Positions 1-7,788 of a DNA stretch of 32,985 nucleotides are shown here, in pieces. The stretch lies in assembly GCA_002728755.1 (NCBI GenBank), contig PBVT01000012.1, positions 1-32,985 on the forward strand, in the 5' to 3' direction. Position 1 is the stretch's first letter, and the number at the start of each line of letters is the position of its first letter. Both the position numbers and the translations under genes were made by a program. Source of the DNA: Myxococcales bacterium (GTDB lineage: Bacteria; Myxococcota_A; UBA9042; UBA3505). The notes under the pieces are model-generated. The model did not search any database and was not told where the DNA came from. It saw only the letters and a list, made by a program, of their open reading frames with translations.

Positions 1-1
1 G

Positions 2-2485
2 ACCACCAACCTGGATCAATGCAATGGAGAAGGGGGATGTGCGGGTACTTCGTACACCTGTCCCGACGCCTCGACCTGCGTGAGCTATACCCAGGACGGA
101 GAGGGGTGTGATCCCAGCTACGCGGCCCTGGGCACCGCCTGTGACGACGCGGACGCTGGCACCGCGAACGATGCCTGTGATGGGGCGGGTAACTGCCAAG
201 GGAACCCATGTGTCGGCGGCACGGTTACGGACGAGGCTGGTCTGGCCGTCTACGATGGTTGCACGGTGATCGTTGGAGACCTGGATATCGTTTCCGGTCC
301 GAACCTTACCGGGCTTTCTGCGTTATCAAGCCTGAACACCGTGGTCGGCTTCCTGAAAATCCGGGATAATACAGCCCTGACCGAGCTGGACGGTCTGTCG
401 AGTCTGACAACGGTGGAAGGGGAGCTATATCTTGGTGACAATCCGGTATTGACCCATGTGGACGGTCTGTCGAGCCTGACTTCGGTCGTGCATCTACACA
501 TCGGTAATAATGGTGGGCTGACCAATGTAGATGGTCTGTCGAGCCTGGCAACGGTGGAGGGGACTTTGGGGGTTTCCATTCATGCCAATCCCTCTCTCAC
601 CAACCTGGACGGACTGTCGGCTCTCACTTCCTTGAGTGGAGAACTCGTGCTCGAGGAGAACGCATCCCTCACCAACGTGGACGGCCTCTCAAGTCTGACA
701 ACGGTAGGGGGGAATCTGAACATCATGCGTAACGATGCCCTGGGAAATGTGAATGGTCTCTCAGCCCTTACTTCTGTGGGGGGAGATGTGGCCTTCCTCG
801 ATAACGATAACCTGGTCAATATGGACGGTTTGTCTAACCTGAATCAGGTAGAGGGGAAGCTGGATGTCAGTGACAATACCGTATTGACCAGCATCGGCGT
901 ATCGAACCTCCAGACTCTGGGCGGTGGGTTGGAGCTCAAGAACAATGATGCCCTCCCCAATATCGACGTCTTGTCGAATCTGACGTCAGTGGGTGGTTTC
1001 GTGCTCATCCAAGATAACGATGCTCTGATCCGGGTGGATGGCCTGCTACAGCTATCTTCGTTGGACCATGACCTGACGATCGTCAACAACGCGGCTTTGG
1101 TCCATCTGGACGGCTTGTTGAATATGACCACAGTAGTGGACCTAAGAATCGAAAATAACGCCGCGTTGATCAATATTAGCGGTCTGTCGGATCTCATCGC
1201 CGTGGATAACAATCTAACGGTCACGGGCAACGCCGTACTTGGCAGCATGAACCTGTTGAGCCTGACGCTGGTCGAGGGTGATCTTACCATCAGCACCAAC
1301 ACCTCTTTAAACAGTATCGATTTTTCGTCCCTGACCACGGTCAACGGAGATCTGGCCATACATAATAACGCGCTCCTATGTCAGACCTCCGTGGATGATC
1401 TGGTCGCGGCCCTCGGGCCGGGGCTAATTGGAACCGTGGTGGATATCACGGGCAATAATGGATGCCTCTGCGGCAATGGAGACGTCGATCTCGGAGAAGA
1501 ATGTGATGACGGTAATCTGGAAAATGGTGATGGATGCGAGGGGGATTGCACTCTCCCCACAGAGCCCACCGTTATTTTGAACGGCTACACCTGGTACCTG
1601 GCCAATAAGGGGCAGAACTGTCAGTCGGCCTGTGGCGACCGGGGCATGACGTGCATCGATCTGGTCTCGATGAACTATATCGAAGACAGCTGCTCGCCGG
1701 AGGACGCGGTGTGTCCAAACTTCTTCGAGGGACTGCCCTGCGTAACCGACGGAGATGGTCCACGCGTGGATTATGACGGCGATACACCGATTCGATGTCG
1801 CTACCGAAACAATAACTACTCCGGCATGACCTGCACCTACTCAGCCGGAAGTAGCACTGCCCATATGTGTGCCTGTGAAGATCCTTCGGTTGTTTGTGGC
1901 GATGGTGTCGTGGAAGGGTCGGAGACCTGTGACGACGGAAACACGGAAAGCAACGATAGCTGTACGGAACATTGTCTTCCGAACGTTTGTGGTGATGGCT
2001 ATGTCTACGAGGGCGTGGAGGCATGCGATGGTACCGAGGACTGTACACCGACATGCACCATTAACGTCTGTGGTGATGGGGTCGTCAGCGCGATAAATGA
2101 GGAATGTGACGATGGGAATACGGTTTCGGGCGACGGTTGTGAGGCGGATTGTACGTTGCTTGTTAACGACAGCGTAGAGCTGAACGGCTACACCTGGTAC
2201 CTGGCCAATAAGGGGCAGAACTGTCAGTCGGCCTGTGGCGAACGGGGCAAGACGTGTATCAATCTTGTCTCGATAAACTACATCGAAGACAGCTGCTCGC
2301 CGGAGGATGCGGTCTGTCCGAACTTCTTCGCGGGCCTGCCCTGCGTGTCCGATGGAGATGGCCCGCGGGTAGATTATACGGGCGATGCACCGATTCGATG
2401 TCGCTACCGAAACAACAACTACTCCGGCATGACCTGCACCTACTCAGCCGGAAGTAGCACCGCCCATATGTGTGCCTGTGAGTGA
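2..2485 (+). CDS. Partial surface protein: leucine-rich L-domain-like repeats plus Cys-rich repeats (5' end outside window)
   Basis: The reading frame is open from the first complete codon at position 2 to a TGA at 2483-2485, so the true start lies upstream; the GTG at 80 is only an internal codon. From about nt 270 to 1450 there are roughly 24-residue repeats of the type 'LTNVDGLSSLTTVGG', resembling receptor L-domain/ECM33-type leucine-rich repeats. Cys-rich 'CGDGxxxxxExCDDGNxxxxDGC' repeats of the myxobacterial disulfide type follow near 1470-1550, 1890-1970 and 2070-2150. Two copies of a roughly 100-residue, ten-cysteine module starting 'LNGYTWYLANKGQNCQSACG' sit at 1578-1878 and 2181-2481; I do not recognise this module. 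The composition suggests a secreted, disulfide-stabilised adhesion or recognition protein. That role is inferred, since no signal peptide or catalytic motif is visible in the part seen. Confidence 0.8.
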   Translation, partial: TTNLDQCNGEGGCAGTSYTCPDASTCVSYTQDGEGCDPSYAALGTACDDADAGTANDACDGAGNCQGNPCVGGTVTDEAGLAVYDGCTVIVGDLDIVSGPNLTGLSALSSLNTVVGFLKIRDNTALTELDGLSSLTTVEGELYLGDNPVLTHVDGLSSLTSVVHLHIGNNGGLTNVDGLSSLATVEGTLGVSIHANPSLTNLDGLSALTSLSGELVLEENASLTNVDGLSSLTTVGGNLNIMRNDALGNVNGLSALTSVGGDVAFLDNDNLVNMDGLSNLNQVEGKLDVSDNTVLTSIGVSNLQTLGGGLELKNNDALPNIDVLSNLTSVGGFVLIQDNDALIRVDGLLQLSSLDHDLTIVNNAALVHLDGLLNMTTVVDLRIENNAALINISGLSDLIAVDNNLTVTGNAVLGSMNLLSLTLVEGDLTISTNTSLNSIDFSSLTTVNGDLAIHNNALLCQTSVDDLVAALGPGLIGTVVDITGNNGCLCGNGDVDLGEECDDGNLENGDGCEGDCTLPTEPTVILNGYTWYLANKGQNCQSACGDRGMTCIDLVSMNYIEDSCSPEDAVCPNFFEGLPCVTDGDGPRVDYDGDTPIRCRYRNNNYSGMTCTYSAGSSTAHMCACEDPSVVCGDGVVEGSETCDDGNTESNDSCTEHCLPNVCGDGYVYEGVEACDGTEDCTPTCTINVCGDGVVSAINEECDDGNTVSGDGCEADCTLLVNDSVELNGYTWYLANKGQNCQSACGERGKTCINLVSINYIEDSCSPEDAVCPNFFAGLPCVSDGDGPRVDYTGDAPIRCRYRNNNYSGMTCTYSAGSSTAHMCACE
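1578..1878 (+). repeat. Direct repeat copy 1: ten-Cys module of the surface protein
   Basis: This 301-nt in-frame segment aligns without gaps to 2181-2481, at a constant offset of 603 nt. By hand I count about 25 substitutions, roughly 92% identity. The first 60 bases and most of the last 75 are nearly identical. This points to a recent internal duplication or gene conversion of one protein module. Confidence 0.85.
2181..2481 (+). repeat. Direct repeat copy 2: C-terminal ten-Cys module
   Basis: This is the second copy of the module at 1578-1878, ending one codon before the stop. The differences from copy 1 are scattered and mostly in the middle (for example GDRGM versus GERGK, FFEGLP versus FFAGLP). 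All ten cysteines are kept, so both copies are probably folded and functional. Confidence 0.85.
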
Positions 2486-2566
2486 TGCGCCCAGGTGCTT
2501 GCAGAGCCACGGAGACGTAGATACTGTTTCCGTAGGGCCTTCGCTGGTCCGGAGGTGTGGATTCTA

Positions 2567-3370
2567 ATGATTCATCGGTTACTCATCGTCGGCATCGCAG
2601 TCGTGGCACTTTCCTGTGCGAATGGGGAGCCAGGTGCGAATGGTCAGAACCCGGCCTCGCCCAAATCCGATCAGACCCAGGGAGCGGATGTCGAGTGGGC
2701 CAATGGATTCTTCCTCACCCAGATTTACGACGCTCGGTGGAACGATTCGGGAATGGAGTCCGACGAGTCATCCAATAATTGTGGACCGGCCAGCCTCGCG
2801 ATGGTGATGCGGGAGCGCGGCGTAACCACTGACAACCTCAACGCCCAGATAGCTATCGATCATGCCCGAGCTTTGATGTTTCCCGACTACCCGAACATTG
2901 ACCCCTCAGCACTCCAGGAGGGGGCGACAATGTATGAAGAGGGGGGAGTCCTCTGCGTCGAGGACAAGACTCGGACCGTCTATTTTGATCATATGGATGA
3001 CGCTCCTTCGATTCCCCAGGGGATCATTAATGGGGGAGGTACACCTGTTTTTGGCTATTCCTGGGACGACCTGGAAACCTTCCTGCAAGTCCACGGTTCG
3101 GCGATCGCATACGGGCATATAACAGACGATTGGAGCGCCCAGTTCTCCACAGACTATGGTTCATCCAGTCCTGGAGCCGTGCCACACTTTATCGCCATAT
3201 TCCCGGCCTCTACGGTTGAAGATTTTATCGTTTGTGATCCCATGCATCGAGGTGGTGCCGTGATCATGAGCCGTAACGCCCTACGGACGTTCTTCAAAAG
3301 TCCGGTCAATGTCTACGAGACGACCATTCGCTTGATCGCCTGGCATGACGATTTTGAAACCGGCGAATGA
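2567..3370 (+). CDS. C39-like papain-fold peptidase, predicted lipoprotein
   Basis: The product is 267 aa from the ATG at 2567, which has GGAGG at 2551-2555; the frame is open further upstream, but this start gives a clean lipoprotein signal, 'MIHRLLIVGIAVVALSC', with C17 as the lipidated Cys. The motif 'NCGPASLAMVM' places a candidate catalytic Cys at residue 72. 'VPHFIAIF' supplies a His near residue 207 and 'VCDPM' an Asp near 224. This order and spacing fit the C39-like (PF13529-type) Cys-His-Asp fold. No ABC transporter is attached or adjacent, so it is not a bacteriocin-exporting C39 protein. It probably acts as a cell-envelope cysteine peptidase or a structural relative; the substrate is unknown. 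It follows the surface protein by about 80 bp in the same direction and may be co-transcribed with it. Confidence 0.8.
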   Translation: MIHRLLIVGIAVVALSCANGEPGANGQNPASPKSDQTQGADVEWANGFFLTQIYDARWNDSGMESDESSNNCGPASLAMVMRERGVTTDNLNAQIAIDHARALMFPDYPNIDPSALQEGATMYEEGGVLCVEDKTRTVYFDHMDDAPSIPQGIINGGGTPVFGYSWDDLETFLQVHGSAIAYGHITDDWSAQFSTDYGSSSPGAVPHFIAIFPASTVEDFIVCDPMHRGGAVIMSRNALRTFFKSPVNVYETTIRLIAWHDDFETGE

Positions 3371-3413
3371 TGAATAGTCTTGTTGCCTCGCTCCGATTGG
3401 TACCAACGCGACC

Positions 3414-3878
3414 ATGCATATACGACGAAAAATACTAAAAGCGACCATCGTGGTTATGGCTCTCCTCTTTGCCTCCAATGCCGCAGCGGTCATCAACCCG
3501 AAACTTCTAAAACAGGCGCAGAACAATGCGCCGGAACAATTGATTCTGCAGGTATTGAAGGTCACGGTCGACAAGAAGGGTAGGGATTGGAAGGTCTTGG
3601 CTACGGCCCGGGTACAAGAGGTCAAAGCCTCCCGATCTGGATTAAAGGTAGGTGCAGAGATCACCATTCGATATACGTCTCGACGCCCTCCAGAAAGGCC
3701 CGGGTGGACGGGGCCAAAACCAACACCGGTCCTCTCCAAAGGCCTCATCGGTGCGTATCTTAATGGGCCGGGCCGGGATGGAGCCTATCGACCCGCCGCC
3801 CGTTCTCGTAGCTTTACCGCGCCGAGGCGCCTTCGAAATAATCCACCACCAGGAAAGCAAAGAAAAAGGGCGAAGTAG
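3414..3878 (+). CDS. Small secreted basic protein, function unknown
   Basis: The product is 154 aa. The N-terminus 'MHIRRKILKATIVVMALLF' followed by 'ASNAAA' is a typical Sec signal peptide, with cleavage probable after the AAA. The middle, around residues 40-90, alternates hydrophobic and polar residues ('ILQVLKVTVDKKGRDWKVLA', then 'GLKVGAEITIRY'), which looks like a small beta-barrel or OB-like domain. The C-terminal 60 residues are rich in Arg, Pro, Gly and Lys and are probably disordered. No clear Shine-Dalgarno sequence is visible, so the start rests on the signal peptide. It lies 43 bp after the C39-like gene. I do not recognise the family. Confidence 0.6.
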   Translation: MHIRRKILKATIVVMALLFASNAAAVINPKLLKQAQNNAPEQLILQVLKVTVDKKGRDWKVLATARVQEVKASRSGLKVGAEITIRYTSRRPPERPGWTGPKPTPVLSKGLIGAYLNGPGRDGAYRPAARSRSFTAPRRLRNNPPPGKQRKRAK

Positions 3879-3879
3879 C

Positions 3880-3905
3880 CTCGAAAATAGCAGGTAATAT
3901 TCGAG
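3880..3905. repeat. Inverted repeat upstream of the MerR-type gene
   Basis: CTCGAA at 3880-3885 and TTCGAG at 3900-3905 form a 6-bp dyad with a 14-nt AT-rich centre. A second short dyad, ACTTG-C-CAAGT, lies at 3931-3941. Both are between the previous stop and the MerR-type gene, where an autoregulatory operator would be expected. No convincing -10/-35 pair was found, so the function is inferred. Confidence 0.35.
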
Positions 3906-3999
3906 AAAAATCTCTTCAAAGATCTAGCTGACTTGCCAAGTTGGCGGATGTGGTTCAAATTCTCTCTGTATATCAGGAGCCGGGGATCAGGAGTTTGGC

Positions 4000-4740
4000 A
4001 TGGCCAAGAAAGTCATGAAGGGCGAGTCGGGGCGTGACCTCGTCAAGATGTCGGAGTTGTCACGTCTTAGTGGTGTACCCGCTCCGACCATCAAGCATTA
4101 TATCCGTGAGAAGCTTCTTCCTCCTCCGGCTCTTCGTACCAGTCCAAATATGGCGTATTACGATGTGGGGCTGATACCCCGGATCAAGGCCATCAAAGAG
4201 CTTCAGAGGACCCAATACCTTCCTCTGAATGTGATTCGTGAAATCCTCGCCCAGGAAAGGCCGGAGCCAGATGATGCGACAGCCGCGACTGCGATCGTAC
4301 GAGTGTTGCGGGATATGGCACCAACCACATCGATGCGCCGTTCCGAGATCCTGGCGGCCGGGAATCCAGACTATGAAGTAGATTGGTTCAAAGAAAACGA
4401 GCTGATCGAACCAGCAGATACGGTCGATGGGGAAGATGTGTACGCAGGAAACGACCTGGCCTTCCTGGAGTTCATACGCCACGCGCGTGAACAGGGTATT
4501 TCCGAGGAGATTCTGCCCCATACGTCGATGGGTCCCTATTATAAAGCGGTGCAAGAGCTCGTGCGAGTCGAACTACAACTGTTTCGAGATTTGATTACTC
4601 CGCTCTCCGACGGAGAGATGAATGATCTCACGGAGACGGCTGTCTGGCTTAGTGAAAGGCTGGTTGTTCTTCTCCGCCGTCGGGCGCTTCTACCTGTGCT
4701 GACCCTTCTCATTCGAGAAGATGCAAAAACAAATAAATAG
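4000..4740 (+). CDS. MerR-family transcriptional regulator
   Basis: The product is 246 aa. The ATG at 4000 is preceded by AGGAG at 3989-3993 with a 6-nt spacer. Residues about 15-85 read as a MerR winged helix-turn-helix: 'VKMSELSRLSGVPAPTIKHY', then 'IREKLLPPP', the 'YYD' hinge and the 'RIKAIKELQ' helix. The remaining roughly 160 residues form a helical C-terminal region that lacks the metal-binding Cys pattern of the MerR, ZntR and CueR groups, so the ligand is unknown. It is longer than classical MerR (about 140 aa) and resembles the larger deltaproteobacterial MerR-like regulators. It stands alone, 120 bp after the previous gene and 124 bp before the FG-GAP/hydrolase gene. That gene's upstream dyad could be its target, but this is inference. 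Confidence 0.85.
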   Translation: MAKKVMKGESGRDLVKMSELSRLSGVPAPTIKHYIREKLLPPPALRTSPNMAYYDVGLIPRIKAIKELQRTQYLPLNVIREILAQERPEPDDATAATAIVRVLRDMAPTTSMRRSEILAAGNPDYEVDWFKENELIEPADTVDGEDVYAGNDLAFLEFIRHAREQGISEEILPHTSMGPYYKAVQELVRVELQLFRDLITPLSDGEMNDLTETAVWLSERLVVLLRRRALLPVLTLLIREDAKTNK

Positions 4741-4776
4741 TGGAAATCACTGTTTTTCTATCTTGGTCGCCTCTCC

Positions 4777-4810
4777 GTGCATCGAACAAAAAAAAACTTG
4801 ATTCGTGCAC
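4777..4810. promoter_or_regulatory. A-tract inverted repeat and possible promoter before the hydrolase lipoprotein
   Basis: GTGCA-(T)-CGAA at 4777-4786 pairs with TTCG-TGCAC at 4802-4810 (one bulged base) around a 15-nt centre holding nine consecutive A residues at 4788-4796. TTGATT at 4798-4803 could be a -35 box, with TTAAAA at 4821-4826 as a weak -10 (17-bp spacing). The site is 55-90 bp upstream of the GTG start at 4865, a suitable place for a regulator-bound dyad. It is seen by eye only. Confidence 0.35.
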
Positions 4811-4864
4811 CTGGGATTAGTTAAAAGCTGCACTTCCAACTTTTAATTTGCCCTGGAGGCTACC

Positions 4865-7657
4865 GTGAAACTTCACCACACTGTGAAAATGCTTGCATGC
4901 ATTCTTCTAGTTATTACGTATGGTTGTGCGGATACGAACGACACTGCGGATCTAGAAGCCAATCAAAATCAAGAGCAGCTTGATAATCAGAACCCTCCCC
5001 CAGTAGACAATACTGACCCTACGCAAGAGCAGGAAGTGGACCAGCCGTCCAACCTGACTGTTGAGGTTAACTACTATGGTGAGCAAGAGGGAAACCTTCT
5101 GGTAACTCTGTTCACATCCTGGCCTCCAGCGGGCCCTCCCTCGAAGTTTACGGACATACAGGGCGTACAATTTCCAGCAATGGCCACGATTCCACAAGTG
5201 GATCCTGGTACCTGGACCGTCGCAGTCGTTCTTGATGTAGAACCCTTTAGCCCCATGCAGCAAGGTCCAGAAGATCTGGTGACCGTGGTGGAAGTGAAAG
5301 TGCCCACGGCTGGTCCTATTCAGGTAGTTCTCGCAGACAACAACGAGATCCCAACCGAGCCCGAGGTAGAGATCGAGGAAGAAGAGGAAGAGGAAGTGAT
5401 TCTTCCCCCATCGGACACCGGTCTACGCTTTCGGCGCATTACTGTTGACTCTGATGCCTGGGGCCCGGCCTTCGGAAAGGTGGAAGACGTCAATGGCGAC
5501 GGTAAAGGTGACCTGATCGTATCCAAGCTCGGACAGGTTACCGGTTTCAGCCTTCCGAAAAGTATCGTCTCTGTGTACATCCAGGGTGCAACAGTCGAAG
5601 ATTGGAACTCCTATGACATCGTGTCTCTAGACGATGAGATTGTCTGGGCGAATGATATCAGCATGGAAGACGTGGACGGTGATGGCGACCTGGATGCGTT
5701 CGTGCCCTACGGCTTCTTCGTATGTAGTGCCATCCCTGGTGGTAGCCCCTGTGGTGGTCTTGCATGGTTCGAACAGTCTGGATCCCAGTGGATTCGTCAT
5801 GACATCGTACCCAACGGTAGCACTCTCTTCTACCATAAGGCCCTCCTTACGGACCTGGATGGTGATGGAATCAAAGACCTGATCTCCGTGGGTGAAGAAA
5901 AGAAAGGTTTCCTTGGTGATGGTGCTGACCGTGCTGCTGCAGTGTGGTTCAAAGGCAACACAAGCGCCGACCGTTTCGAGAAGACCCCTCGTACCATCGG
6001 TGCGGGTCTCGGAAGCCTCCCAGTCCTCTACGATATTGATCAAGACGGAGACATGGATATCGCGTCTGGCGAGTACTTCCATGATGGTGGCGCCTCCTAC
6101 ACCTGGTACGAGCAGGTCGTAGCCCCGTCTGCCACGAACCCCAGCGGAAGCTGGACCCGTCATATCATCGACACCAACCAGGGTCCCACGATTCAGCTCT
6201 CGATTATTGACGATTTCTATGGTGATGGCGCCCCGATCGCTATCGGTAGCAATCACACCAATACGACCATGAGCAATCCCGATCCGTGGCCCTCTTCTGT
6301 TGTCTCCTACCGCATCCCCGCCGATCCCACACAGCCCTGGATTGGCACCGTTCTCACCGATCAGATCGTTTCTGTTCCTGGTAGTATGACGGCGCCACAA
6401 GCGGCCCCTGGCGTATTCGGATGGGGTGATGTGGATGGCGACGCCGACCACGACTTGATCGTAGCAGGCGACGGCGATCCTCGCGTCTTCCTCTTCGAGC
6501 AACTTGAGAATGAAGAGTTCGTGATTCACATTCTCGAGCAAGATCTCGGTATGACCGGTGGCATGGTGTTCTCGGACGTCAACAACAATGGTTCGGCCGA
6601 AATCCTGGTGAACAGCTACGATCAGAACGCGGTCTACCTTTATGTAGCCGATGAGAACGGTCCGTATCCTGTAGGCATTCTCTCCGCACCCGAAGGATGG
6701 GTTGAGCCCGAAGAGGACATTACCGACCCAGAGACCGGAGAAACCAACCCGGGCCAGAGTGGAAACACGGGCGACTTCTTTGTGTCGAACGGTAACCCCT
6801 TCGAGGCTGGTCCGCTCGCGACCGAGTCCATGAACTTCTCTGCTGGAACCAGTGGTGCCCCGACCGATATGATGGTCTTCGCTCCAACAGAAGCTGGTAC
6901 ATATGCAGTGGTAGTTTTCTCCCACGGCTTCCTTATGGCCAATAGCTACTACAGTGAGACTCTCGACCATCTGGCGAGCCATGGCTTTGTTGTGGTTGCA
7001 CCCCAGACGCACCAACCGGGTGGCCTACCCATCGGAAAGCCTTCCTCAGAGGAAGAGGCTGGTACGTTGGACTCCGTATTGAACTGGATTCCAGGCAACC
7101 TGGAGAACGTCGTAAGCGTAGATCCTGATGTCAGCCTGATTGGTCTGGCTGGTCACTCTCGAGGTGCCAAGCTGGCCTGGATTATCCTGCAGGATAACCC
7201 CAACCTCGGCGTGGCCGTTGCTGGTCTGGATCCGGTAGATGGTGGTGGTATCTTCACCTTTGGAGATATCAGCGCATTGGACCAGTCACTTCCAGCCGGA
7301 ATGGCGAGCCTCATCATCGGTTCAGGTCGTGGCGAGGAGTCCGGTGGACTGTTGTCACCGGCTTGCGCCCCAGAGGGGCAGAATCACGTGCAGTTCTATG
7401 AGATGACGCAGTCTCCCGCATGGTACATTCTTGCTACCGACGCGGGTCATATGGACTTCCTTGATGCCGATCCCGCAGGTTGTGGGTTCGAGTGCGGCGC
7501 CTGCGTGAGCGGCAACGACATCGACAACAACCGTCAAACCGCGATGGGCGCGTTGACAGCGTTCTTCCGTGGGCAGCTCCAGGGCGATACTGCAGCTCTA
7601 GATTATCTCACGGATATCGCCTCCCATCCGGCGGCGACGCAGGTGGACTCGAAGTAA
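4865..7657 (+). CDS. Lipoprotein with FG-GAP/VCBS repeats fused to a chlorophyllase-like alpha/beta hydrolase
   Basis: The product is 930 aa from the GTG at 4865 (GGAGG at 4855-4859). The N-terminus is a probable, slightly degenerate lipoprotein signal with Cys at residue 21. A Gln/Asn/Pro-rich linker and an acidic Glu run near residue 175 follow. Residues about 185-610 carry Ca-binding FG-GAP/VCBS motifs such as 'DVNGDGKGD', 'DVDGDGDLD', 'DLDGDGIKD' and 'DIDQDGDMD', which usually build a beta-propeller. Residues about 660-925 are an alpha/beta hydrolase: 'VVVFSHGF' for the oxyanion loop, nucleophile S765 in 'GLAGHSRGAK', D789 in 'GLDPVDGG' and H862 in 'DAGHMDF'. 'GHSRG' with 'LDPVDG' fits the chlorophyllase/PET-hydrolase-like esterase group. 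It is probably a surface-anchored esterase with a propeller for substrate or surface binding; the substrate is unknown. A strong terminator follows. Confidence 0.85.
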   Translation: MKLHHTVKMLACILLVITYGCADTNDTADLEANQNQEQLDNQNPPPVDNTDPTQEQEVDQPSNLTVEVNYYGEQEGNLLVTLFTSWPPAGPPSKFTDIQGVQFPAMATIPQVDPGTWTVAVVLDVEPFSPMQQGPEDLVTVVEVKVPTAGPIQVVLADNNEIPTEPEVEIEEEEEEEVILPPSDTGLRFRRITVDSDAWGPAFGKVEDVNGDGKGDLIVSKLGQVTGFSLPKSIVSVYIQGATVEDWNSYDIVSLDDEIVWANDISMEDVDGDGDLDAFVPYGFFVCSAIPGGSPCGGLAWFEQSGSQWIRHDIVPNGSTLFYHKALLTDLDGDGIKDLISVGEEKKGFLGDGADRAAAVWFKGNTSADRFEKTPRTIGAGLGSLPVLYDIDQDGDMDIASGEYFHDGGASYTWYEQVVAPSATNPSGSWTRHIIDTNQGPTIQLSIIDDFYGDGAPIAIGSNHTNTTMSNPDPWPSSVVSYRIPADPTQPWIGTVLTDQIVSVPGSMTAPQAAPGVFGWGDVDGDADHDLIVAGDGDPRVFLFEQLENEEFVIHILEQDLGMTGGMVFSDVNNNGSAEILVNSYDQNAVYLYVADENGPYPVGILSAPEGWVEPEEDITDPETGETNPGQSGNTGDFFVSNGNPFEAGPLATESMNFSAGTSGAPTDMMVFAPTEAGTYAVVVFSHGFLMANSYYSETLDHLASHGFVVVAPQTHQPGGLPIGKPSSEEEAGTLDSVLNWIPGNLENVVSVDPDVSLIGLAGHSRGAKLAWIILQDNPNLGVAVAGLDPVDGGGIFTFGDISALDQSLPAGMASLIIGSGRGEESGGLLSPACAPEGQNHVQFYEMTQSPAWYILATDAGHMDFLDADPAGCGFECGACVSGNDIDNNRQTAMGALTAFFRGQLQGDTAALDYLTDIASHPAATQVDSK

Positions 7658-7675
7658 ACCAGGCTTCCTGGTTTA
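7655..7675. other. Perfect hairpin overlapping the stop codon of the hydrolase gene
   Basis: TAAACCAGG at 7655-7663, a CTT loop, and CCTGGTTTA at 7667-7675 form a perfect 9-bp stem. The left arm includes the TAA stop codon at 7655-7657. No T-run follows, so it is not a terminator by itself. It may stabilise the mRNA 3' end or assist the terminator 35 nt downstream. Confidence 0.6.
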
Positions 7676-7680
7676 TACAG

Positions 7681-7756
7681 ACCTCCCCCCGCTGTCTCAT
7701 AGGACGGCCACATCCCCCCGCTGGCTCCCTATGGACAGCGGGGGGATGTTTTTTTT
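7681..7756 (+). terminator. Strong intrinsic terminator with two alternative left arms
   Basis: ACATCCCCCCGCTG at 7710-7723 and its exact complement at 7736-7749 form a 14-bp GC-rich stem with a 12-nt loop, followed by eight T residues (7749-7756). A second copy of the left arm, ACCTCCCCCCGCTGTC at 7681-7696, can pair over 16 bp with one mismatch to the same right arm. The T-run is on the + strand only, so it terminates the hydrolase transcript. The opposing gene ends at 7789 and has no comparable T-run on its own strand. Confidence 0.85.
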
Positions 7757-7788
7757 GTCGCAGTTGCCTTAGCAGAGAGGTCCGCAAG

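Noticed and set aside
5627-7015. Long open frame of 462 codons on the minus strand
   Set aside because: It lies fully antisense to the FG-GAP/hydrolase gene, whose motifs and triad are clear; the opposite frame has no recognisable domain or ribosome-binding site.
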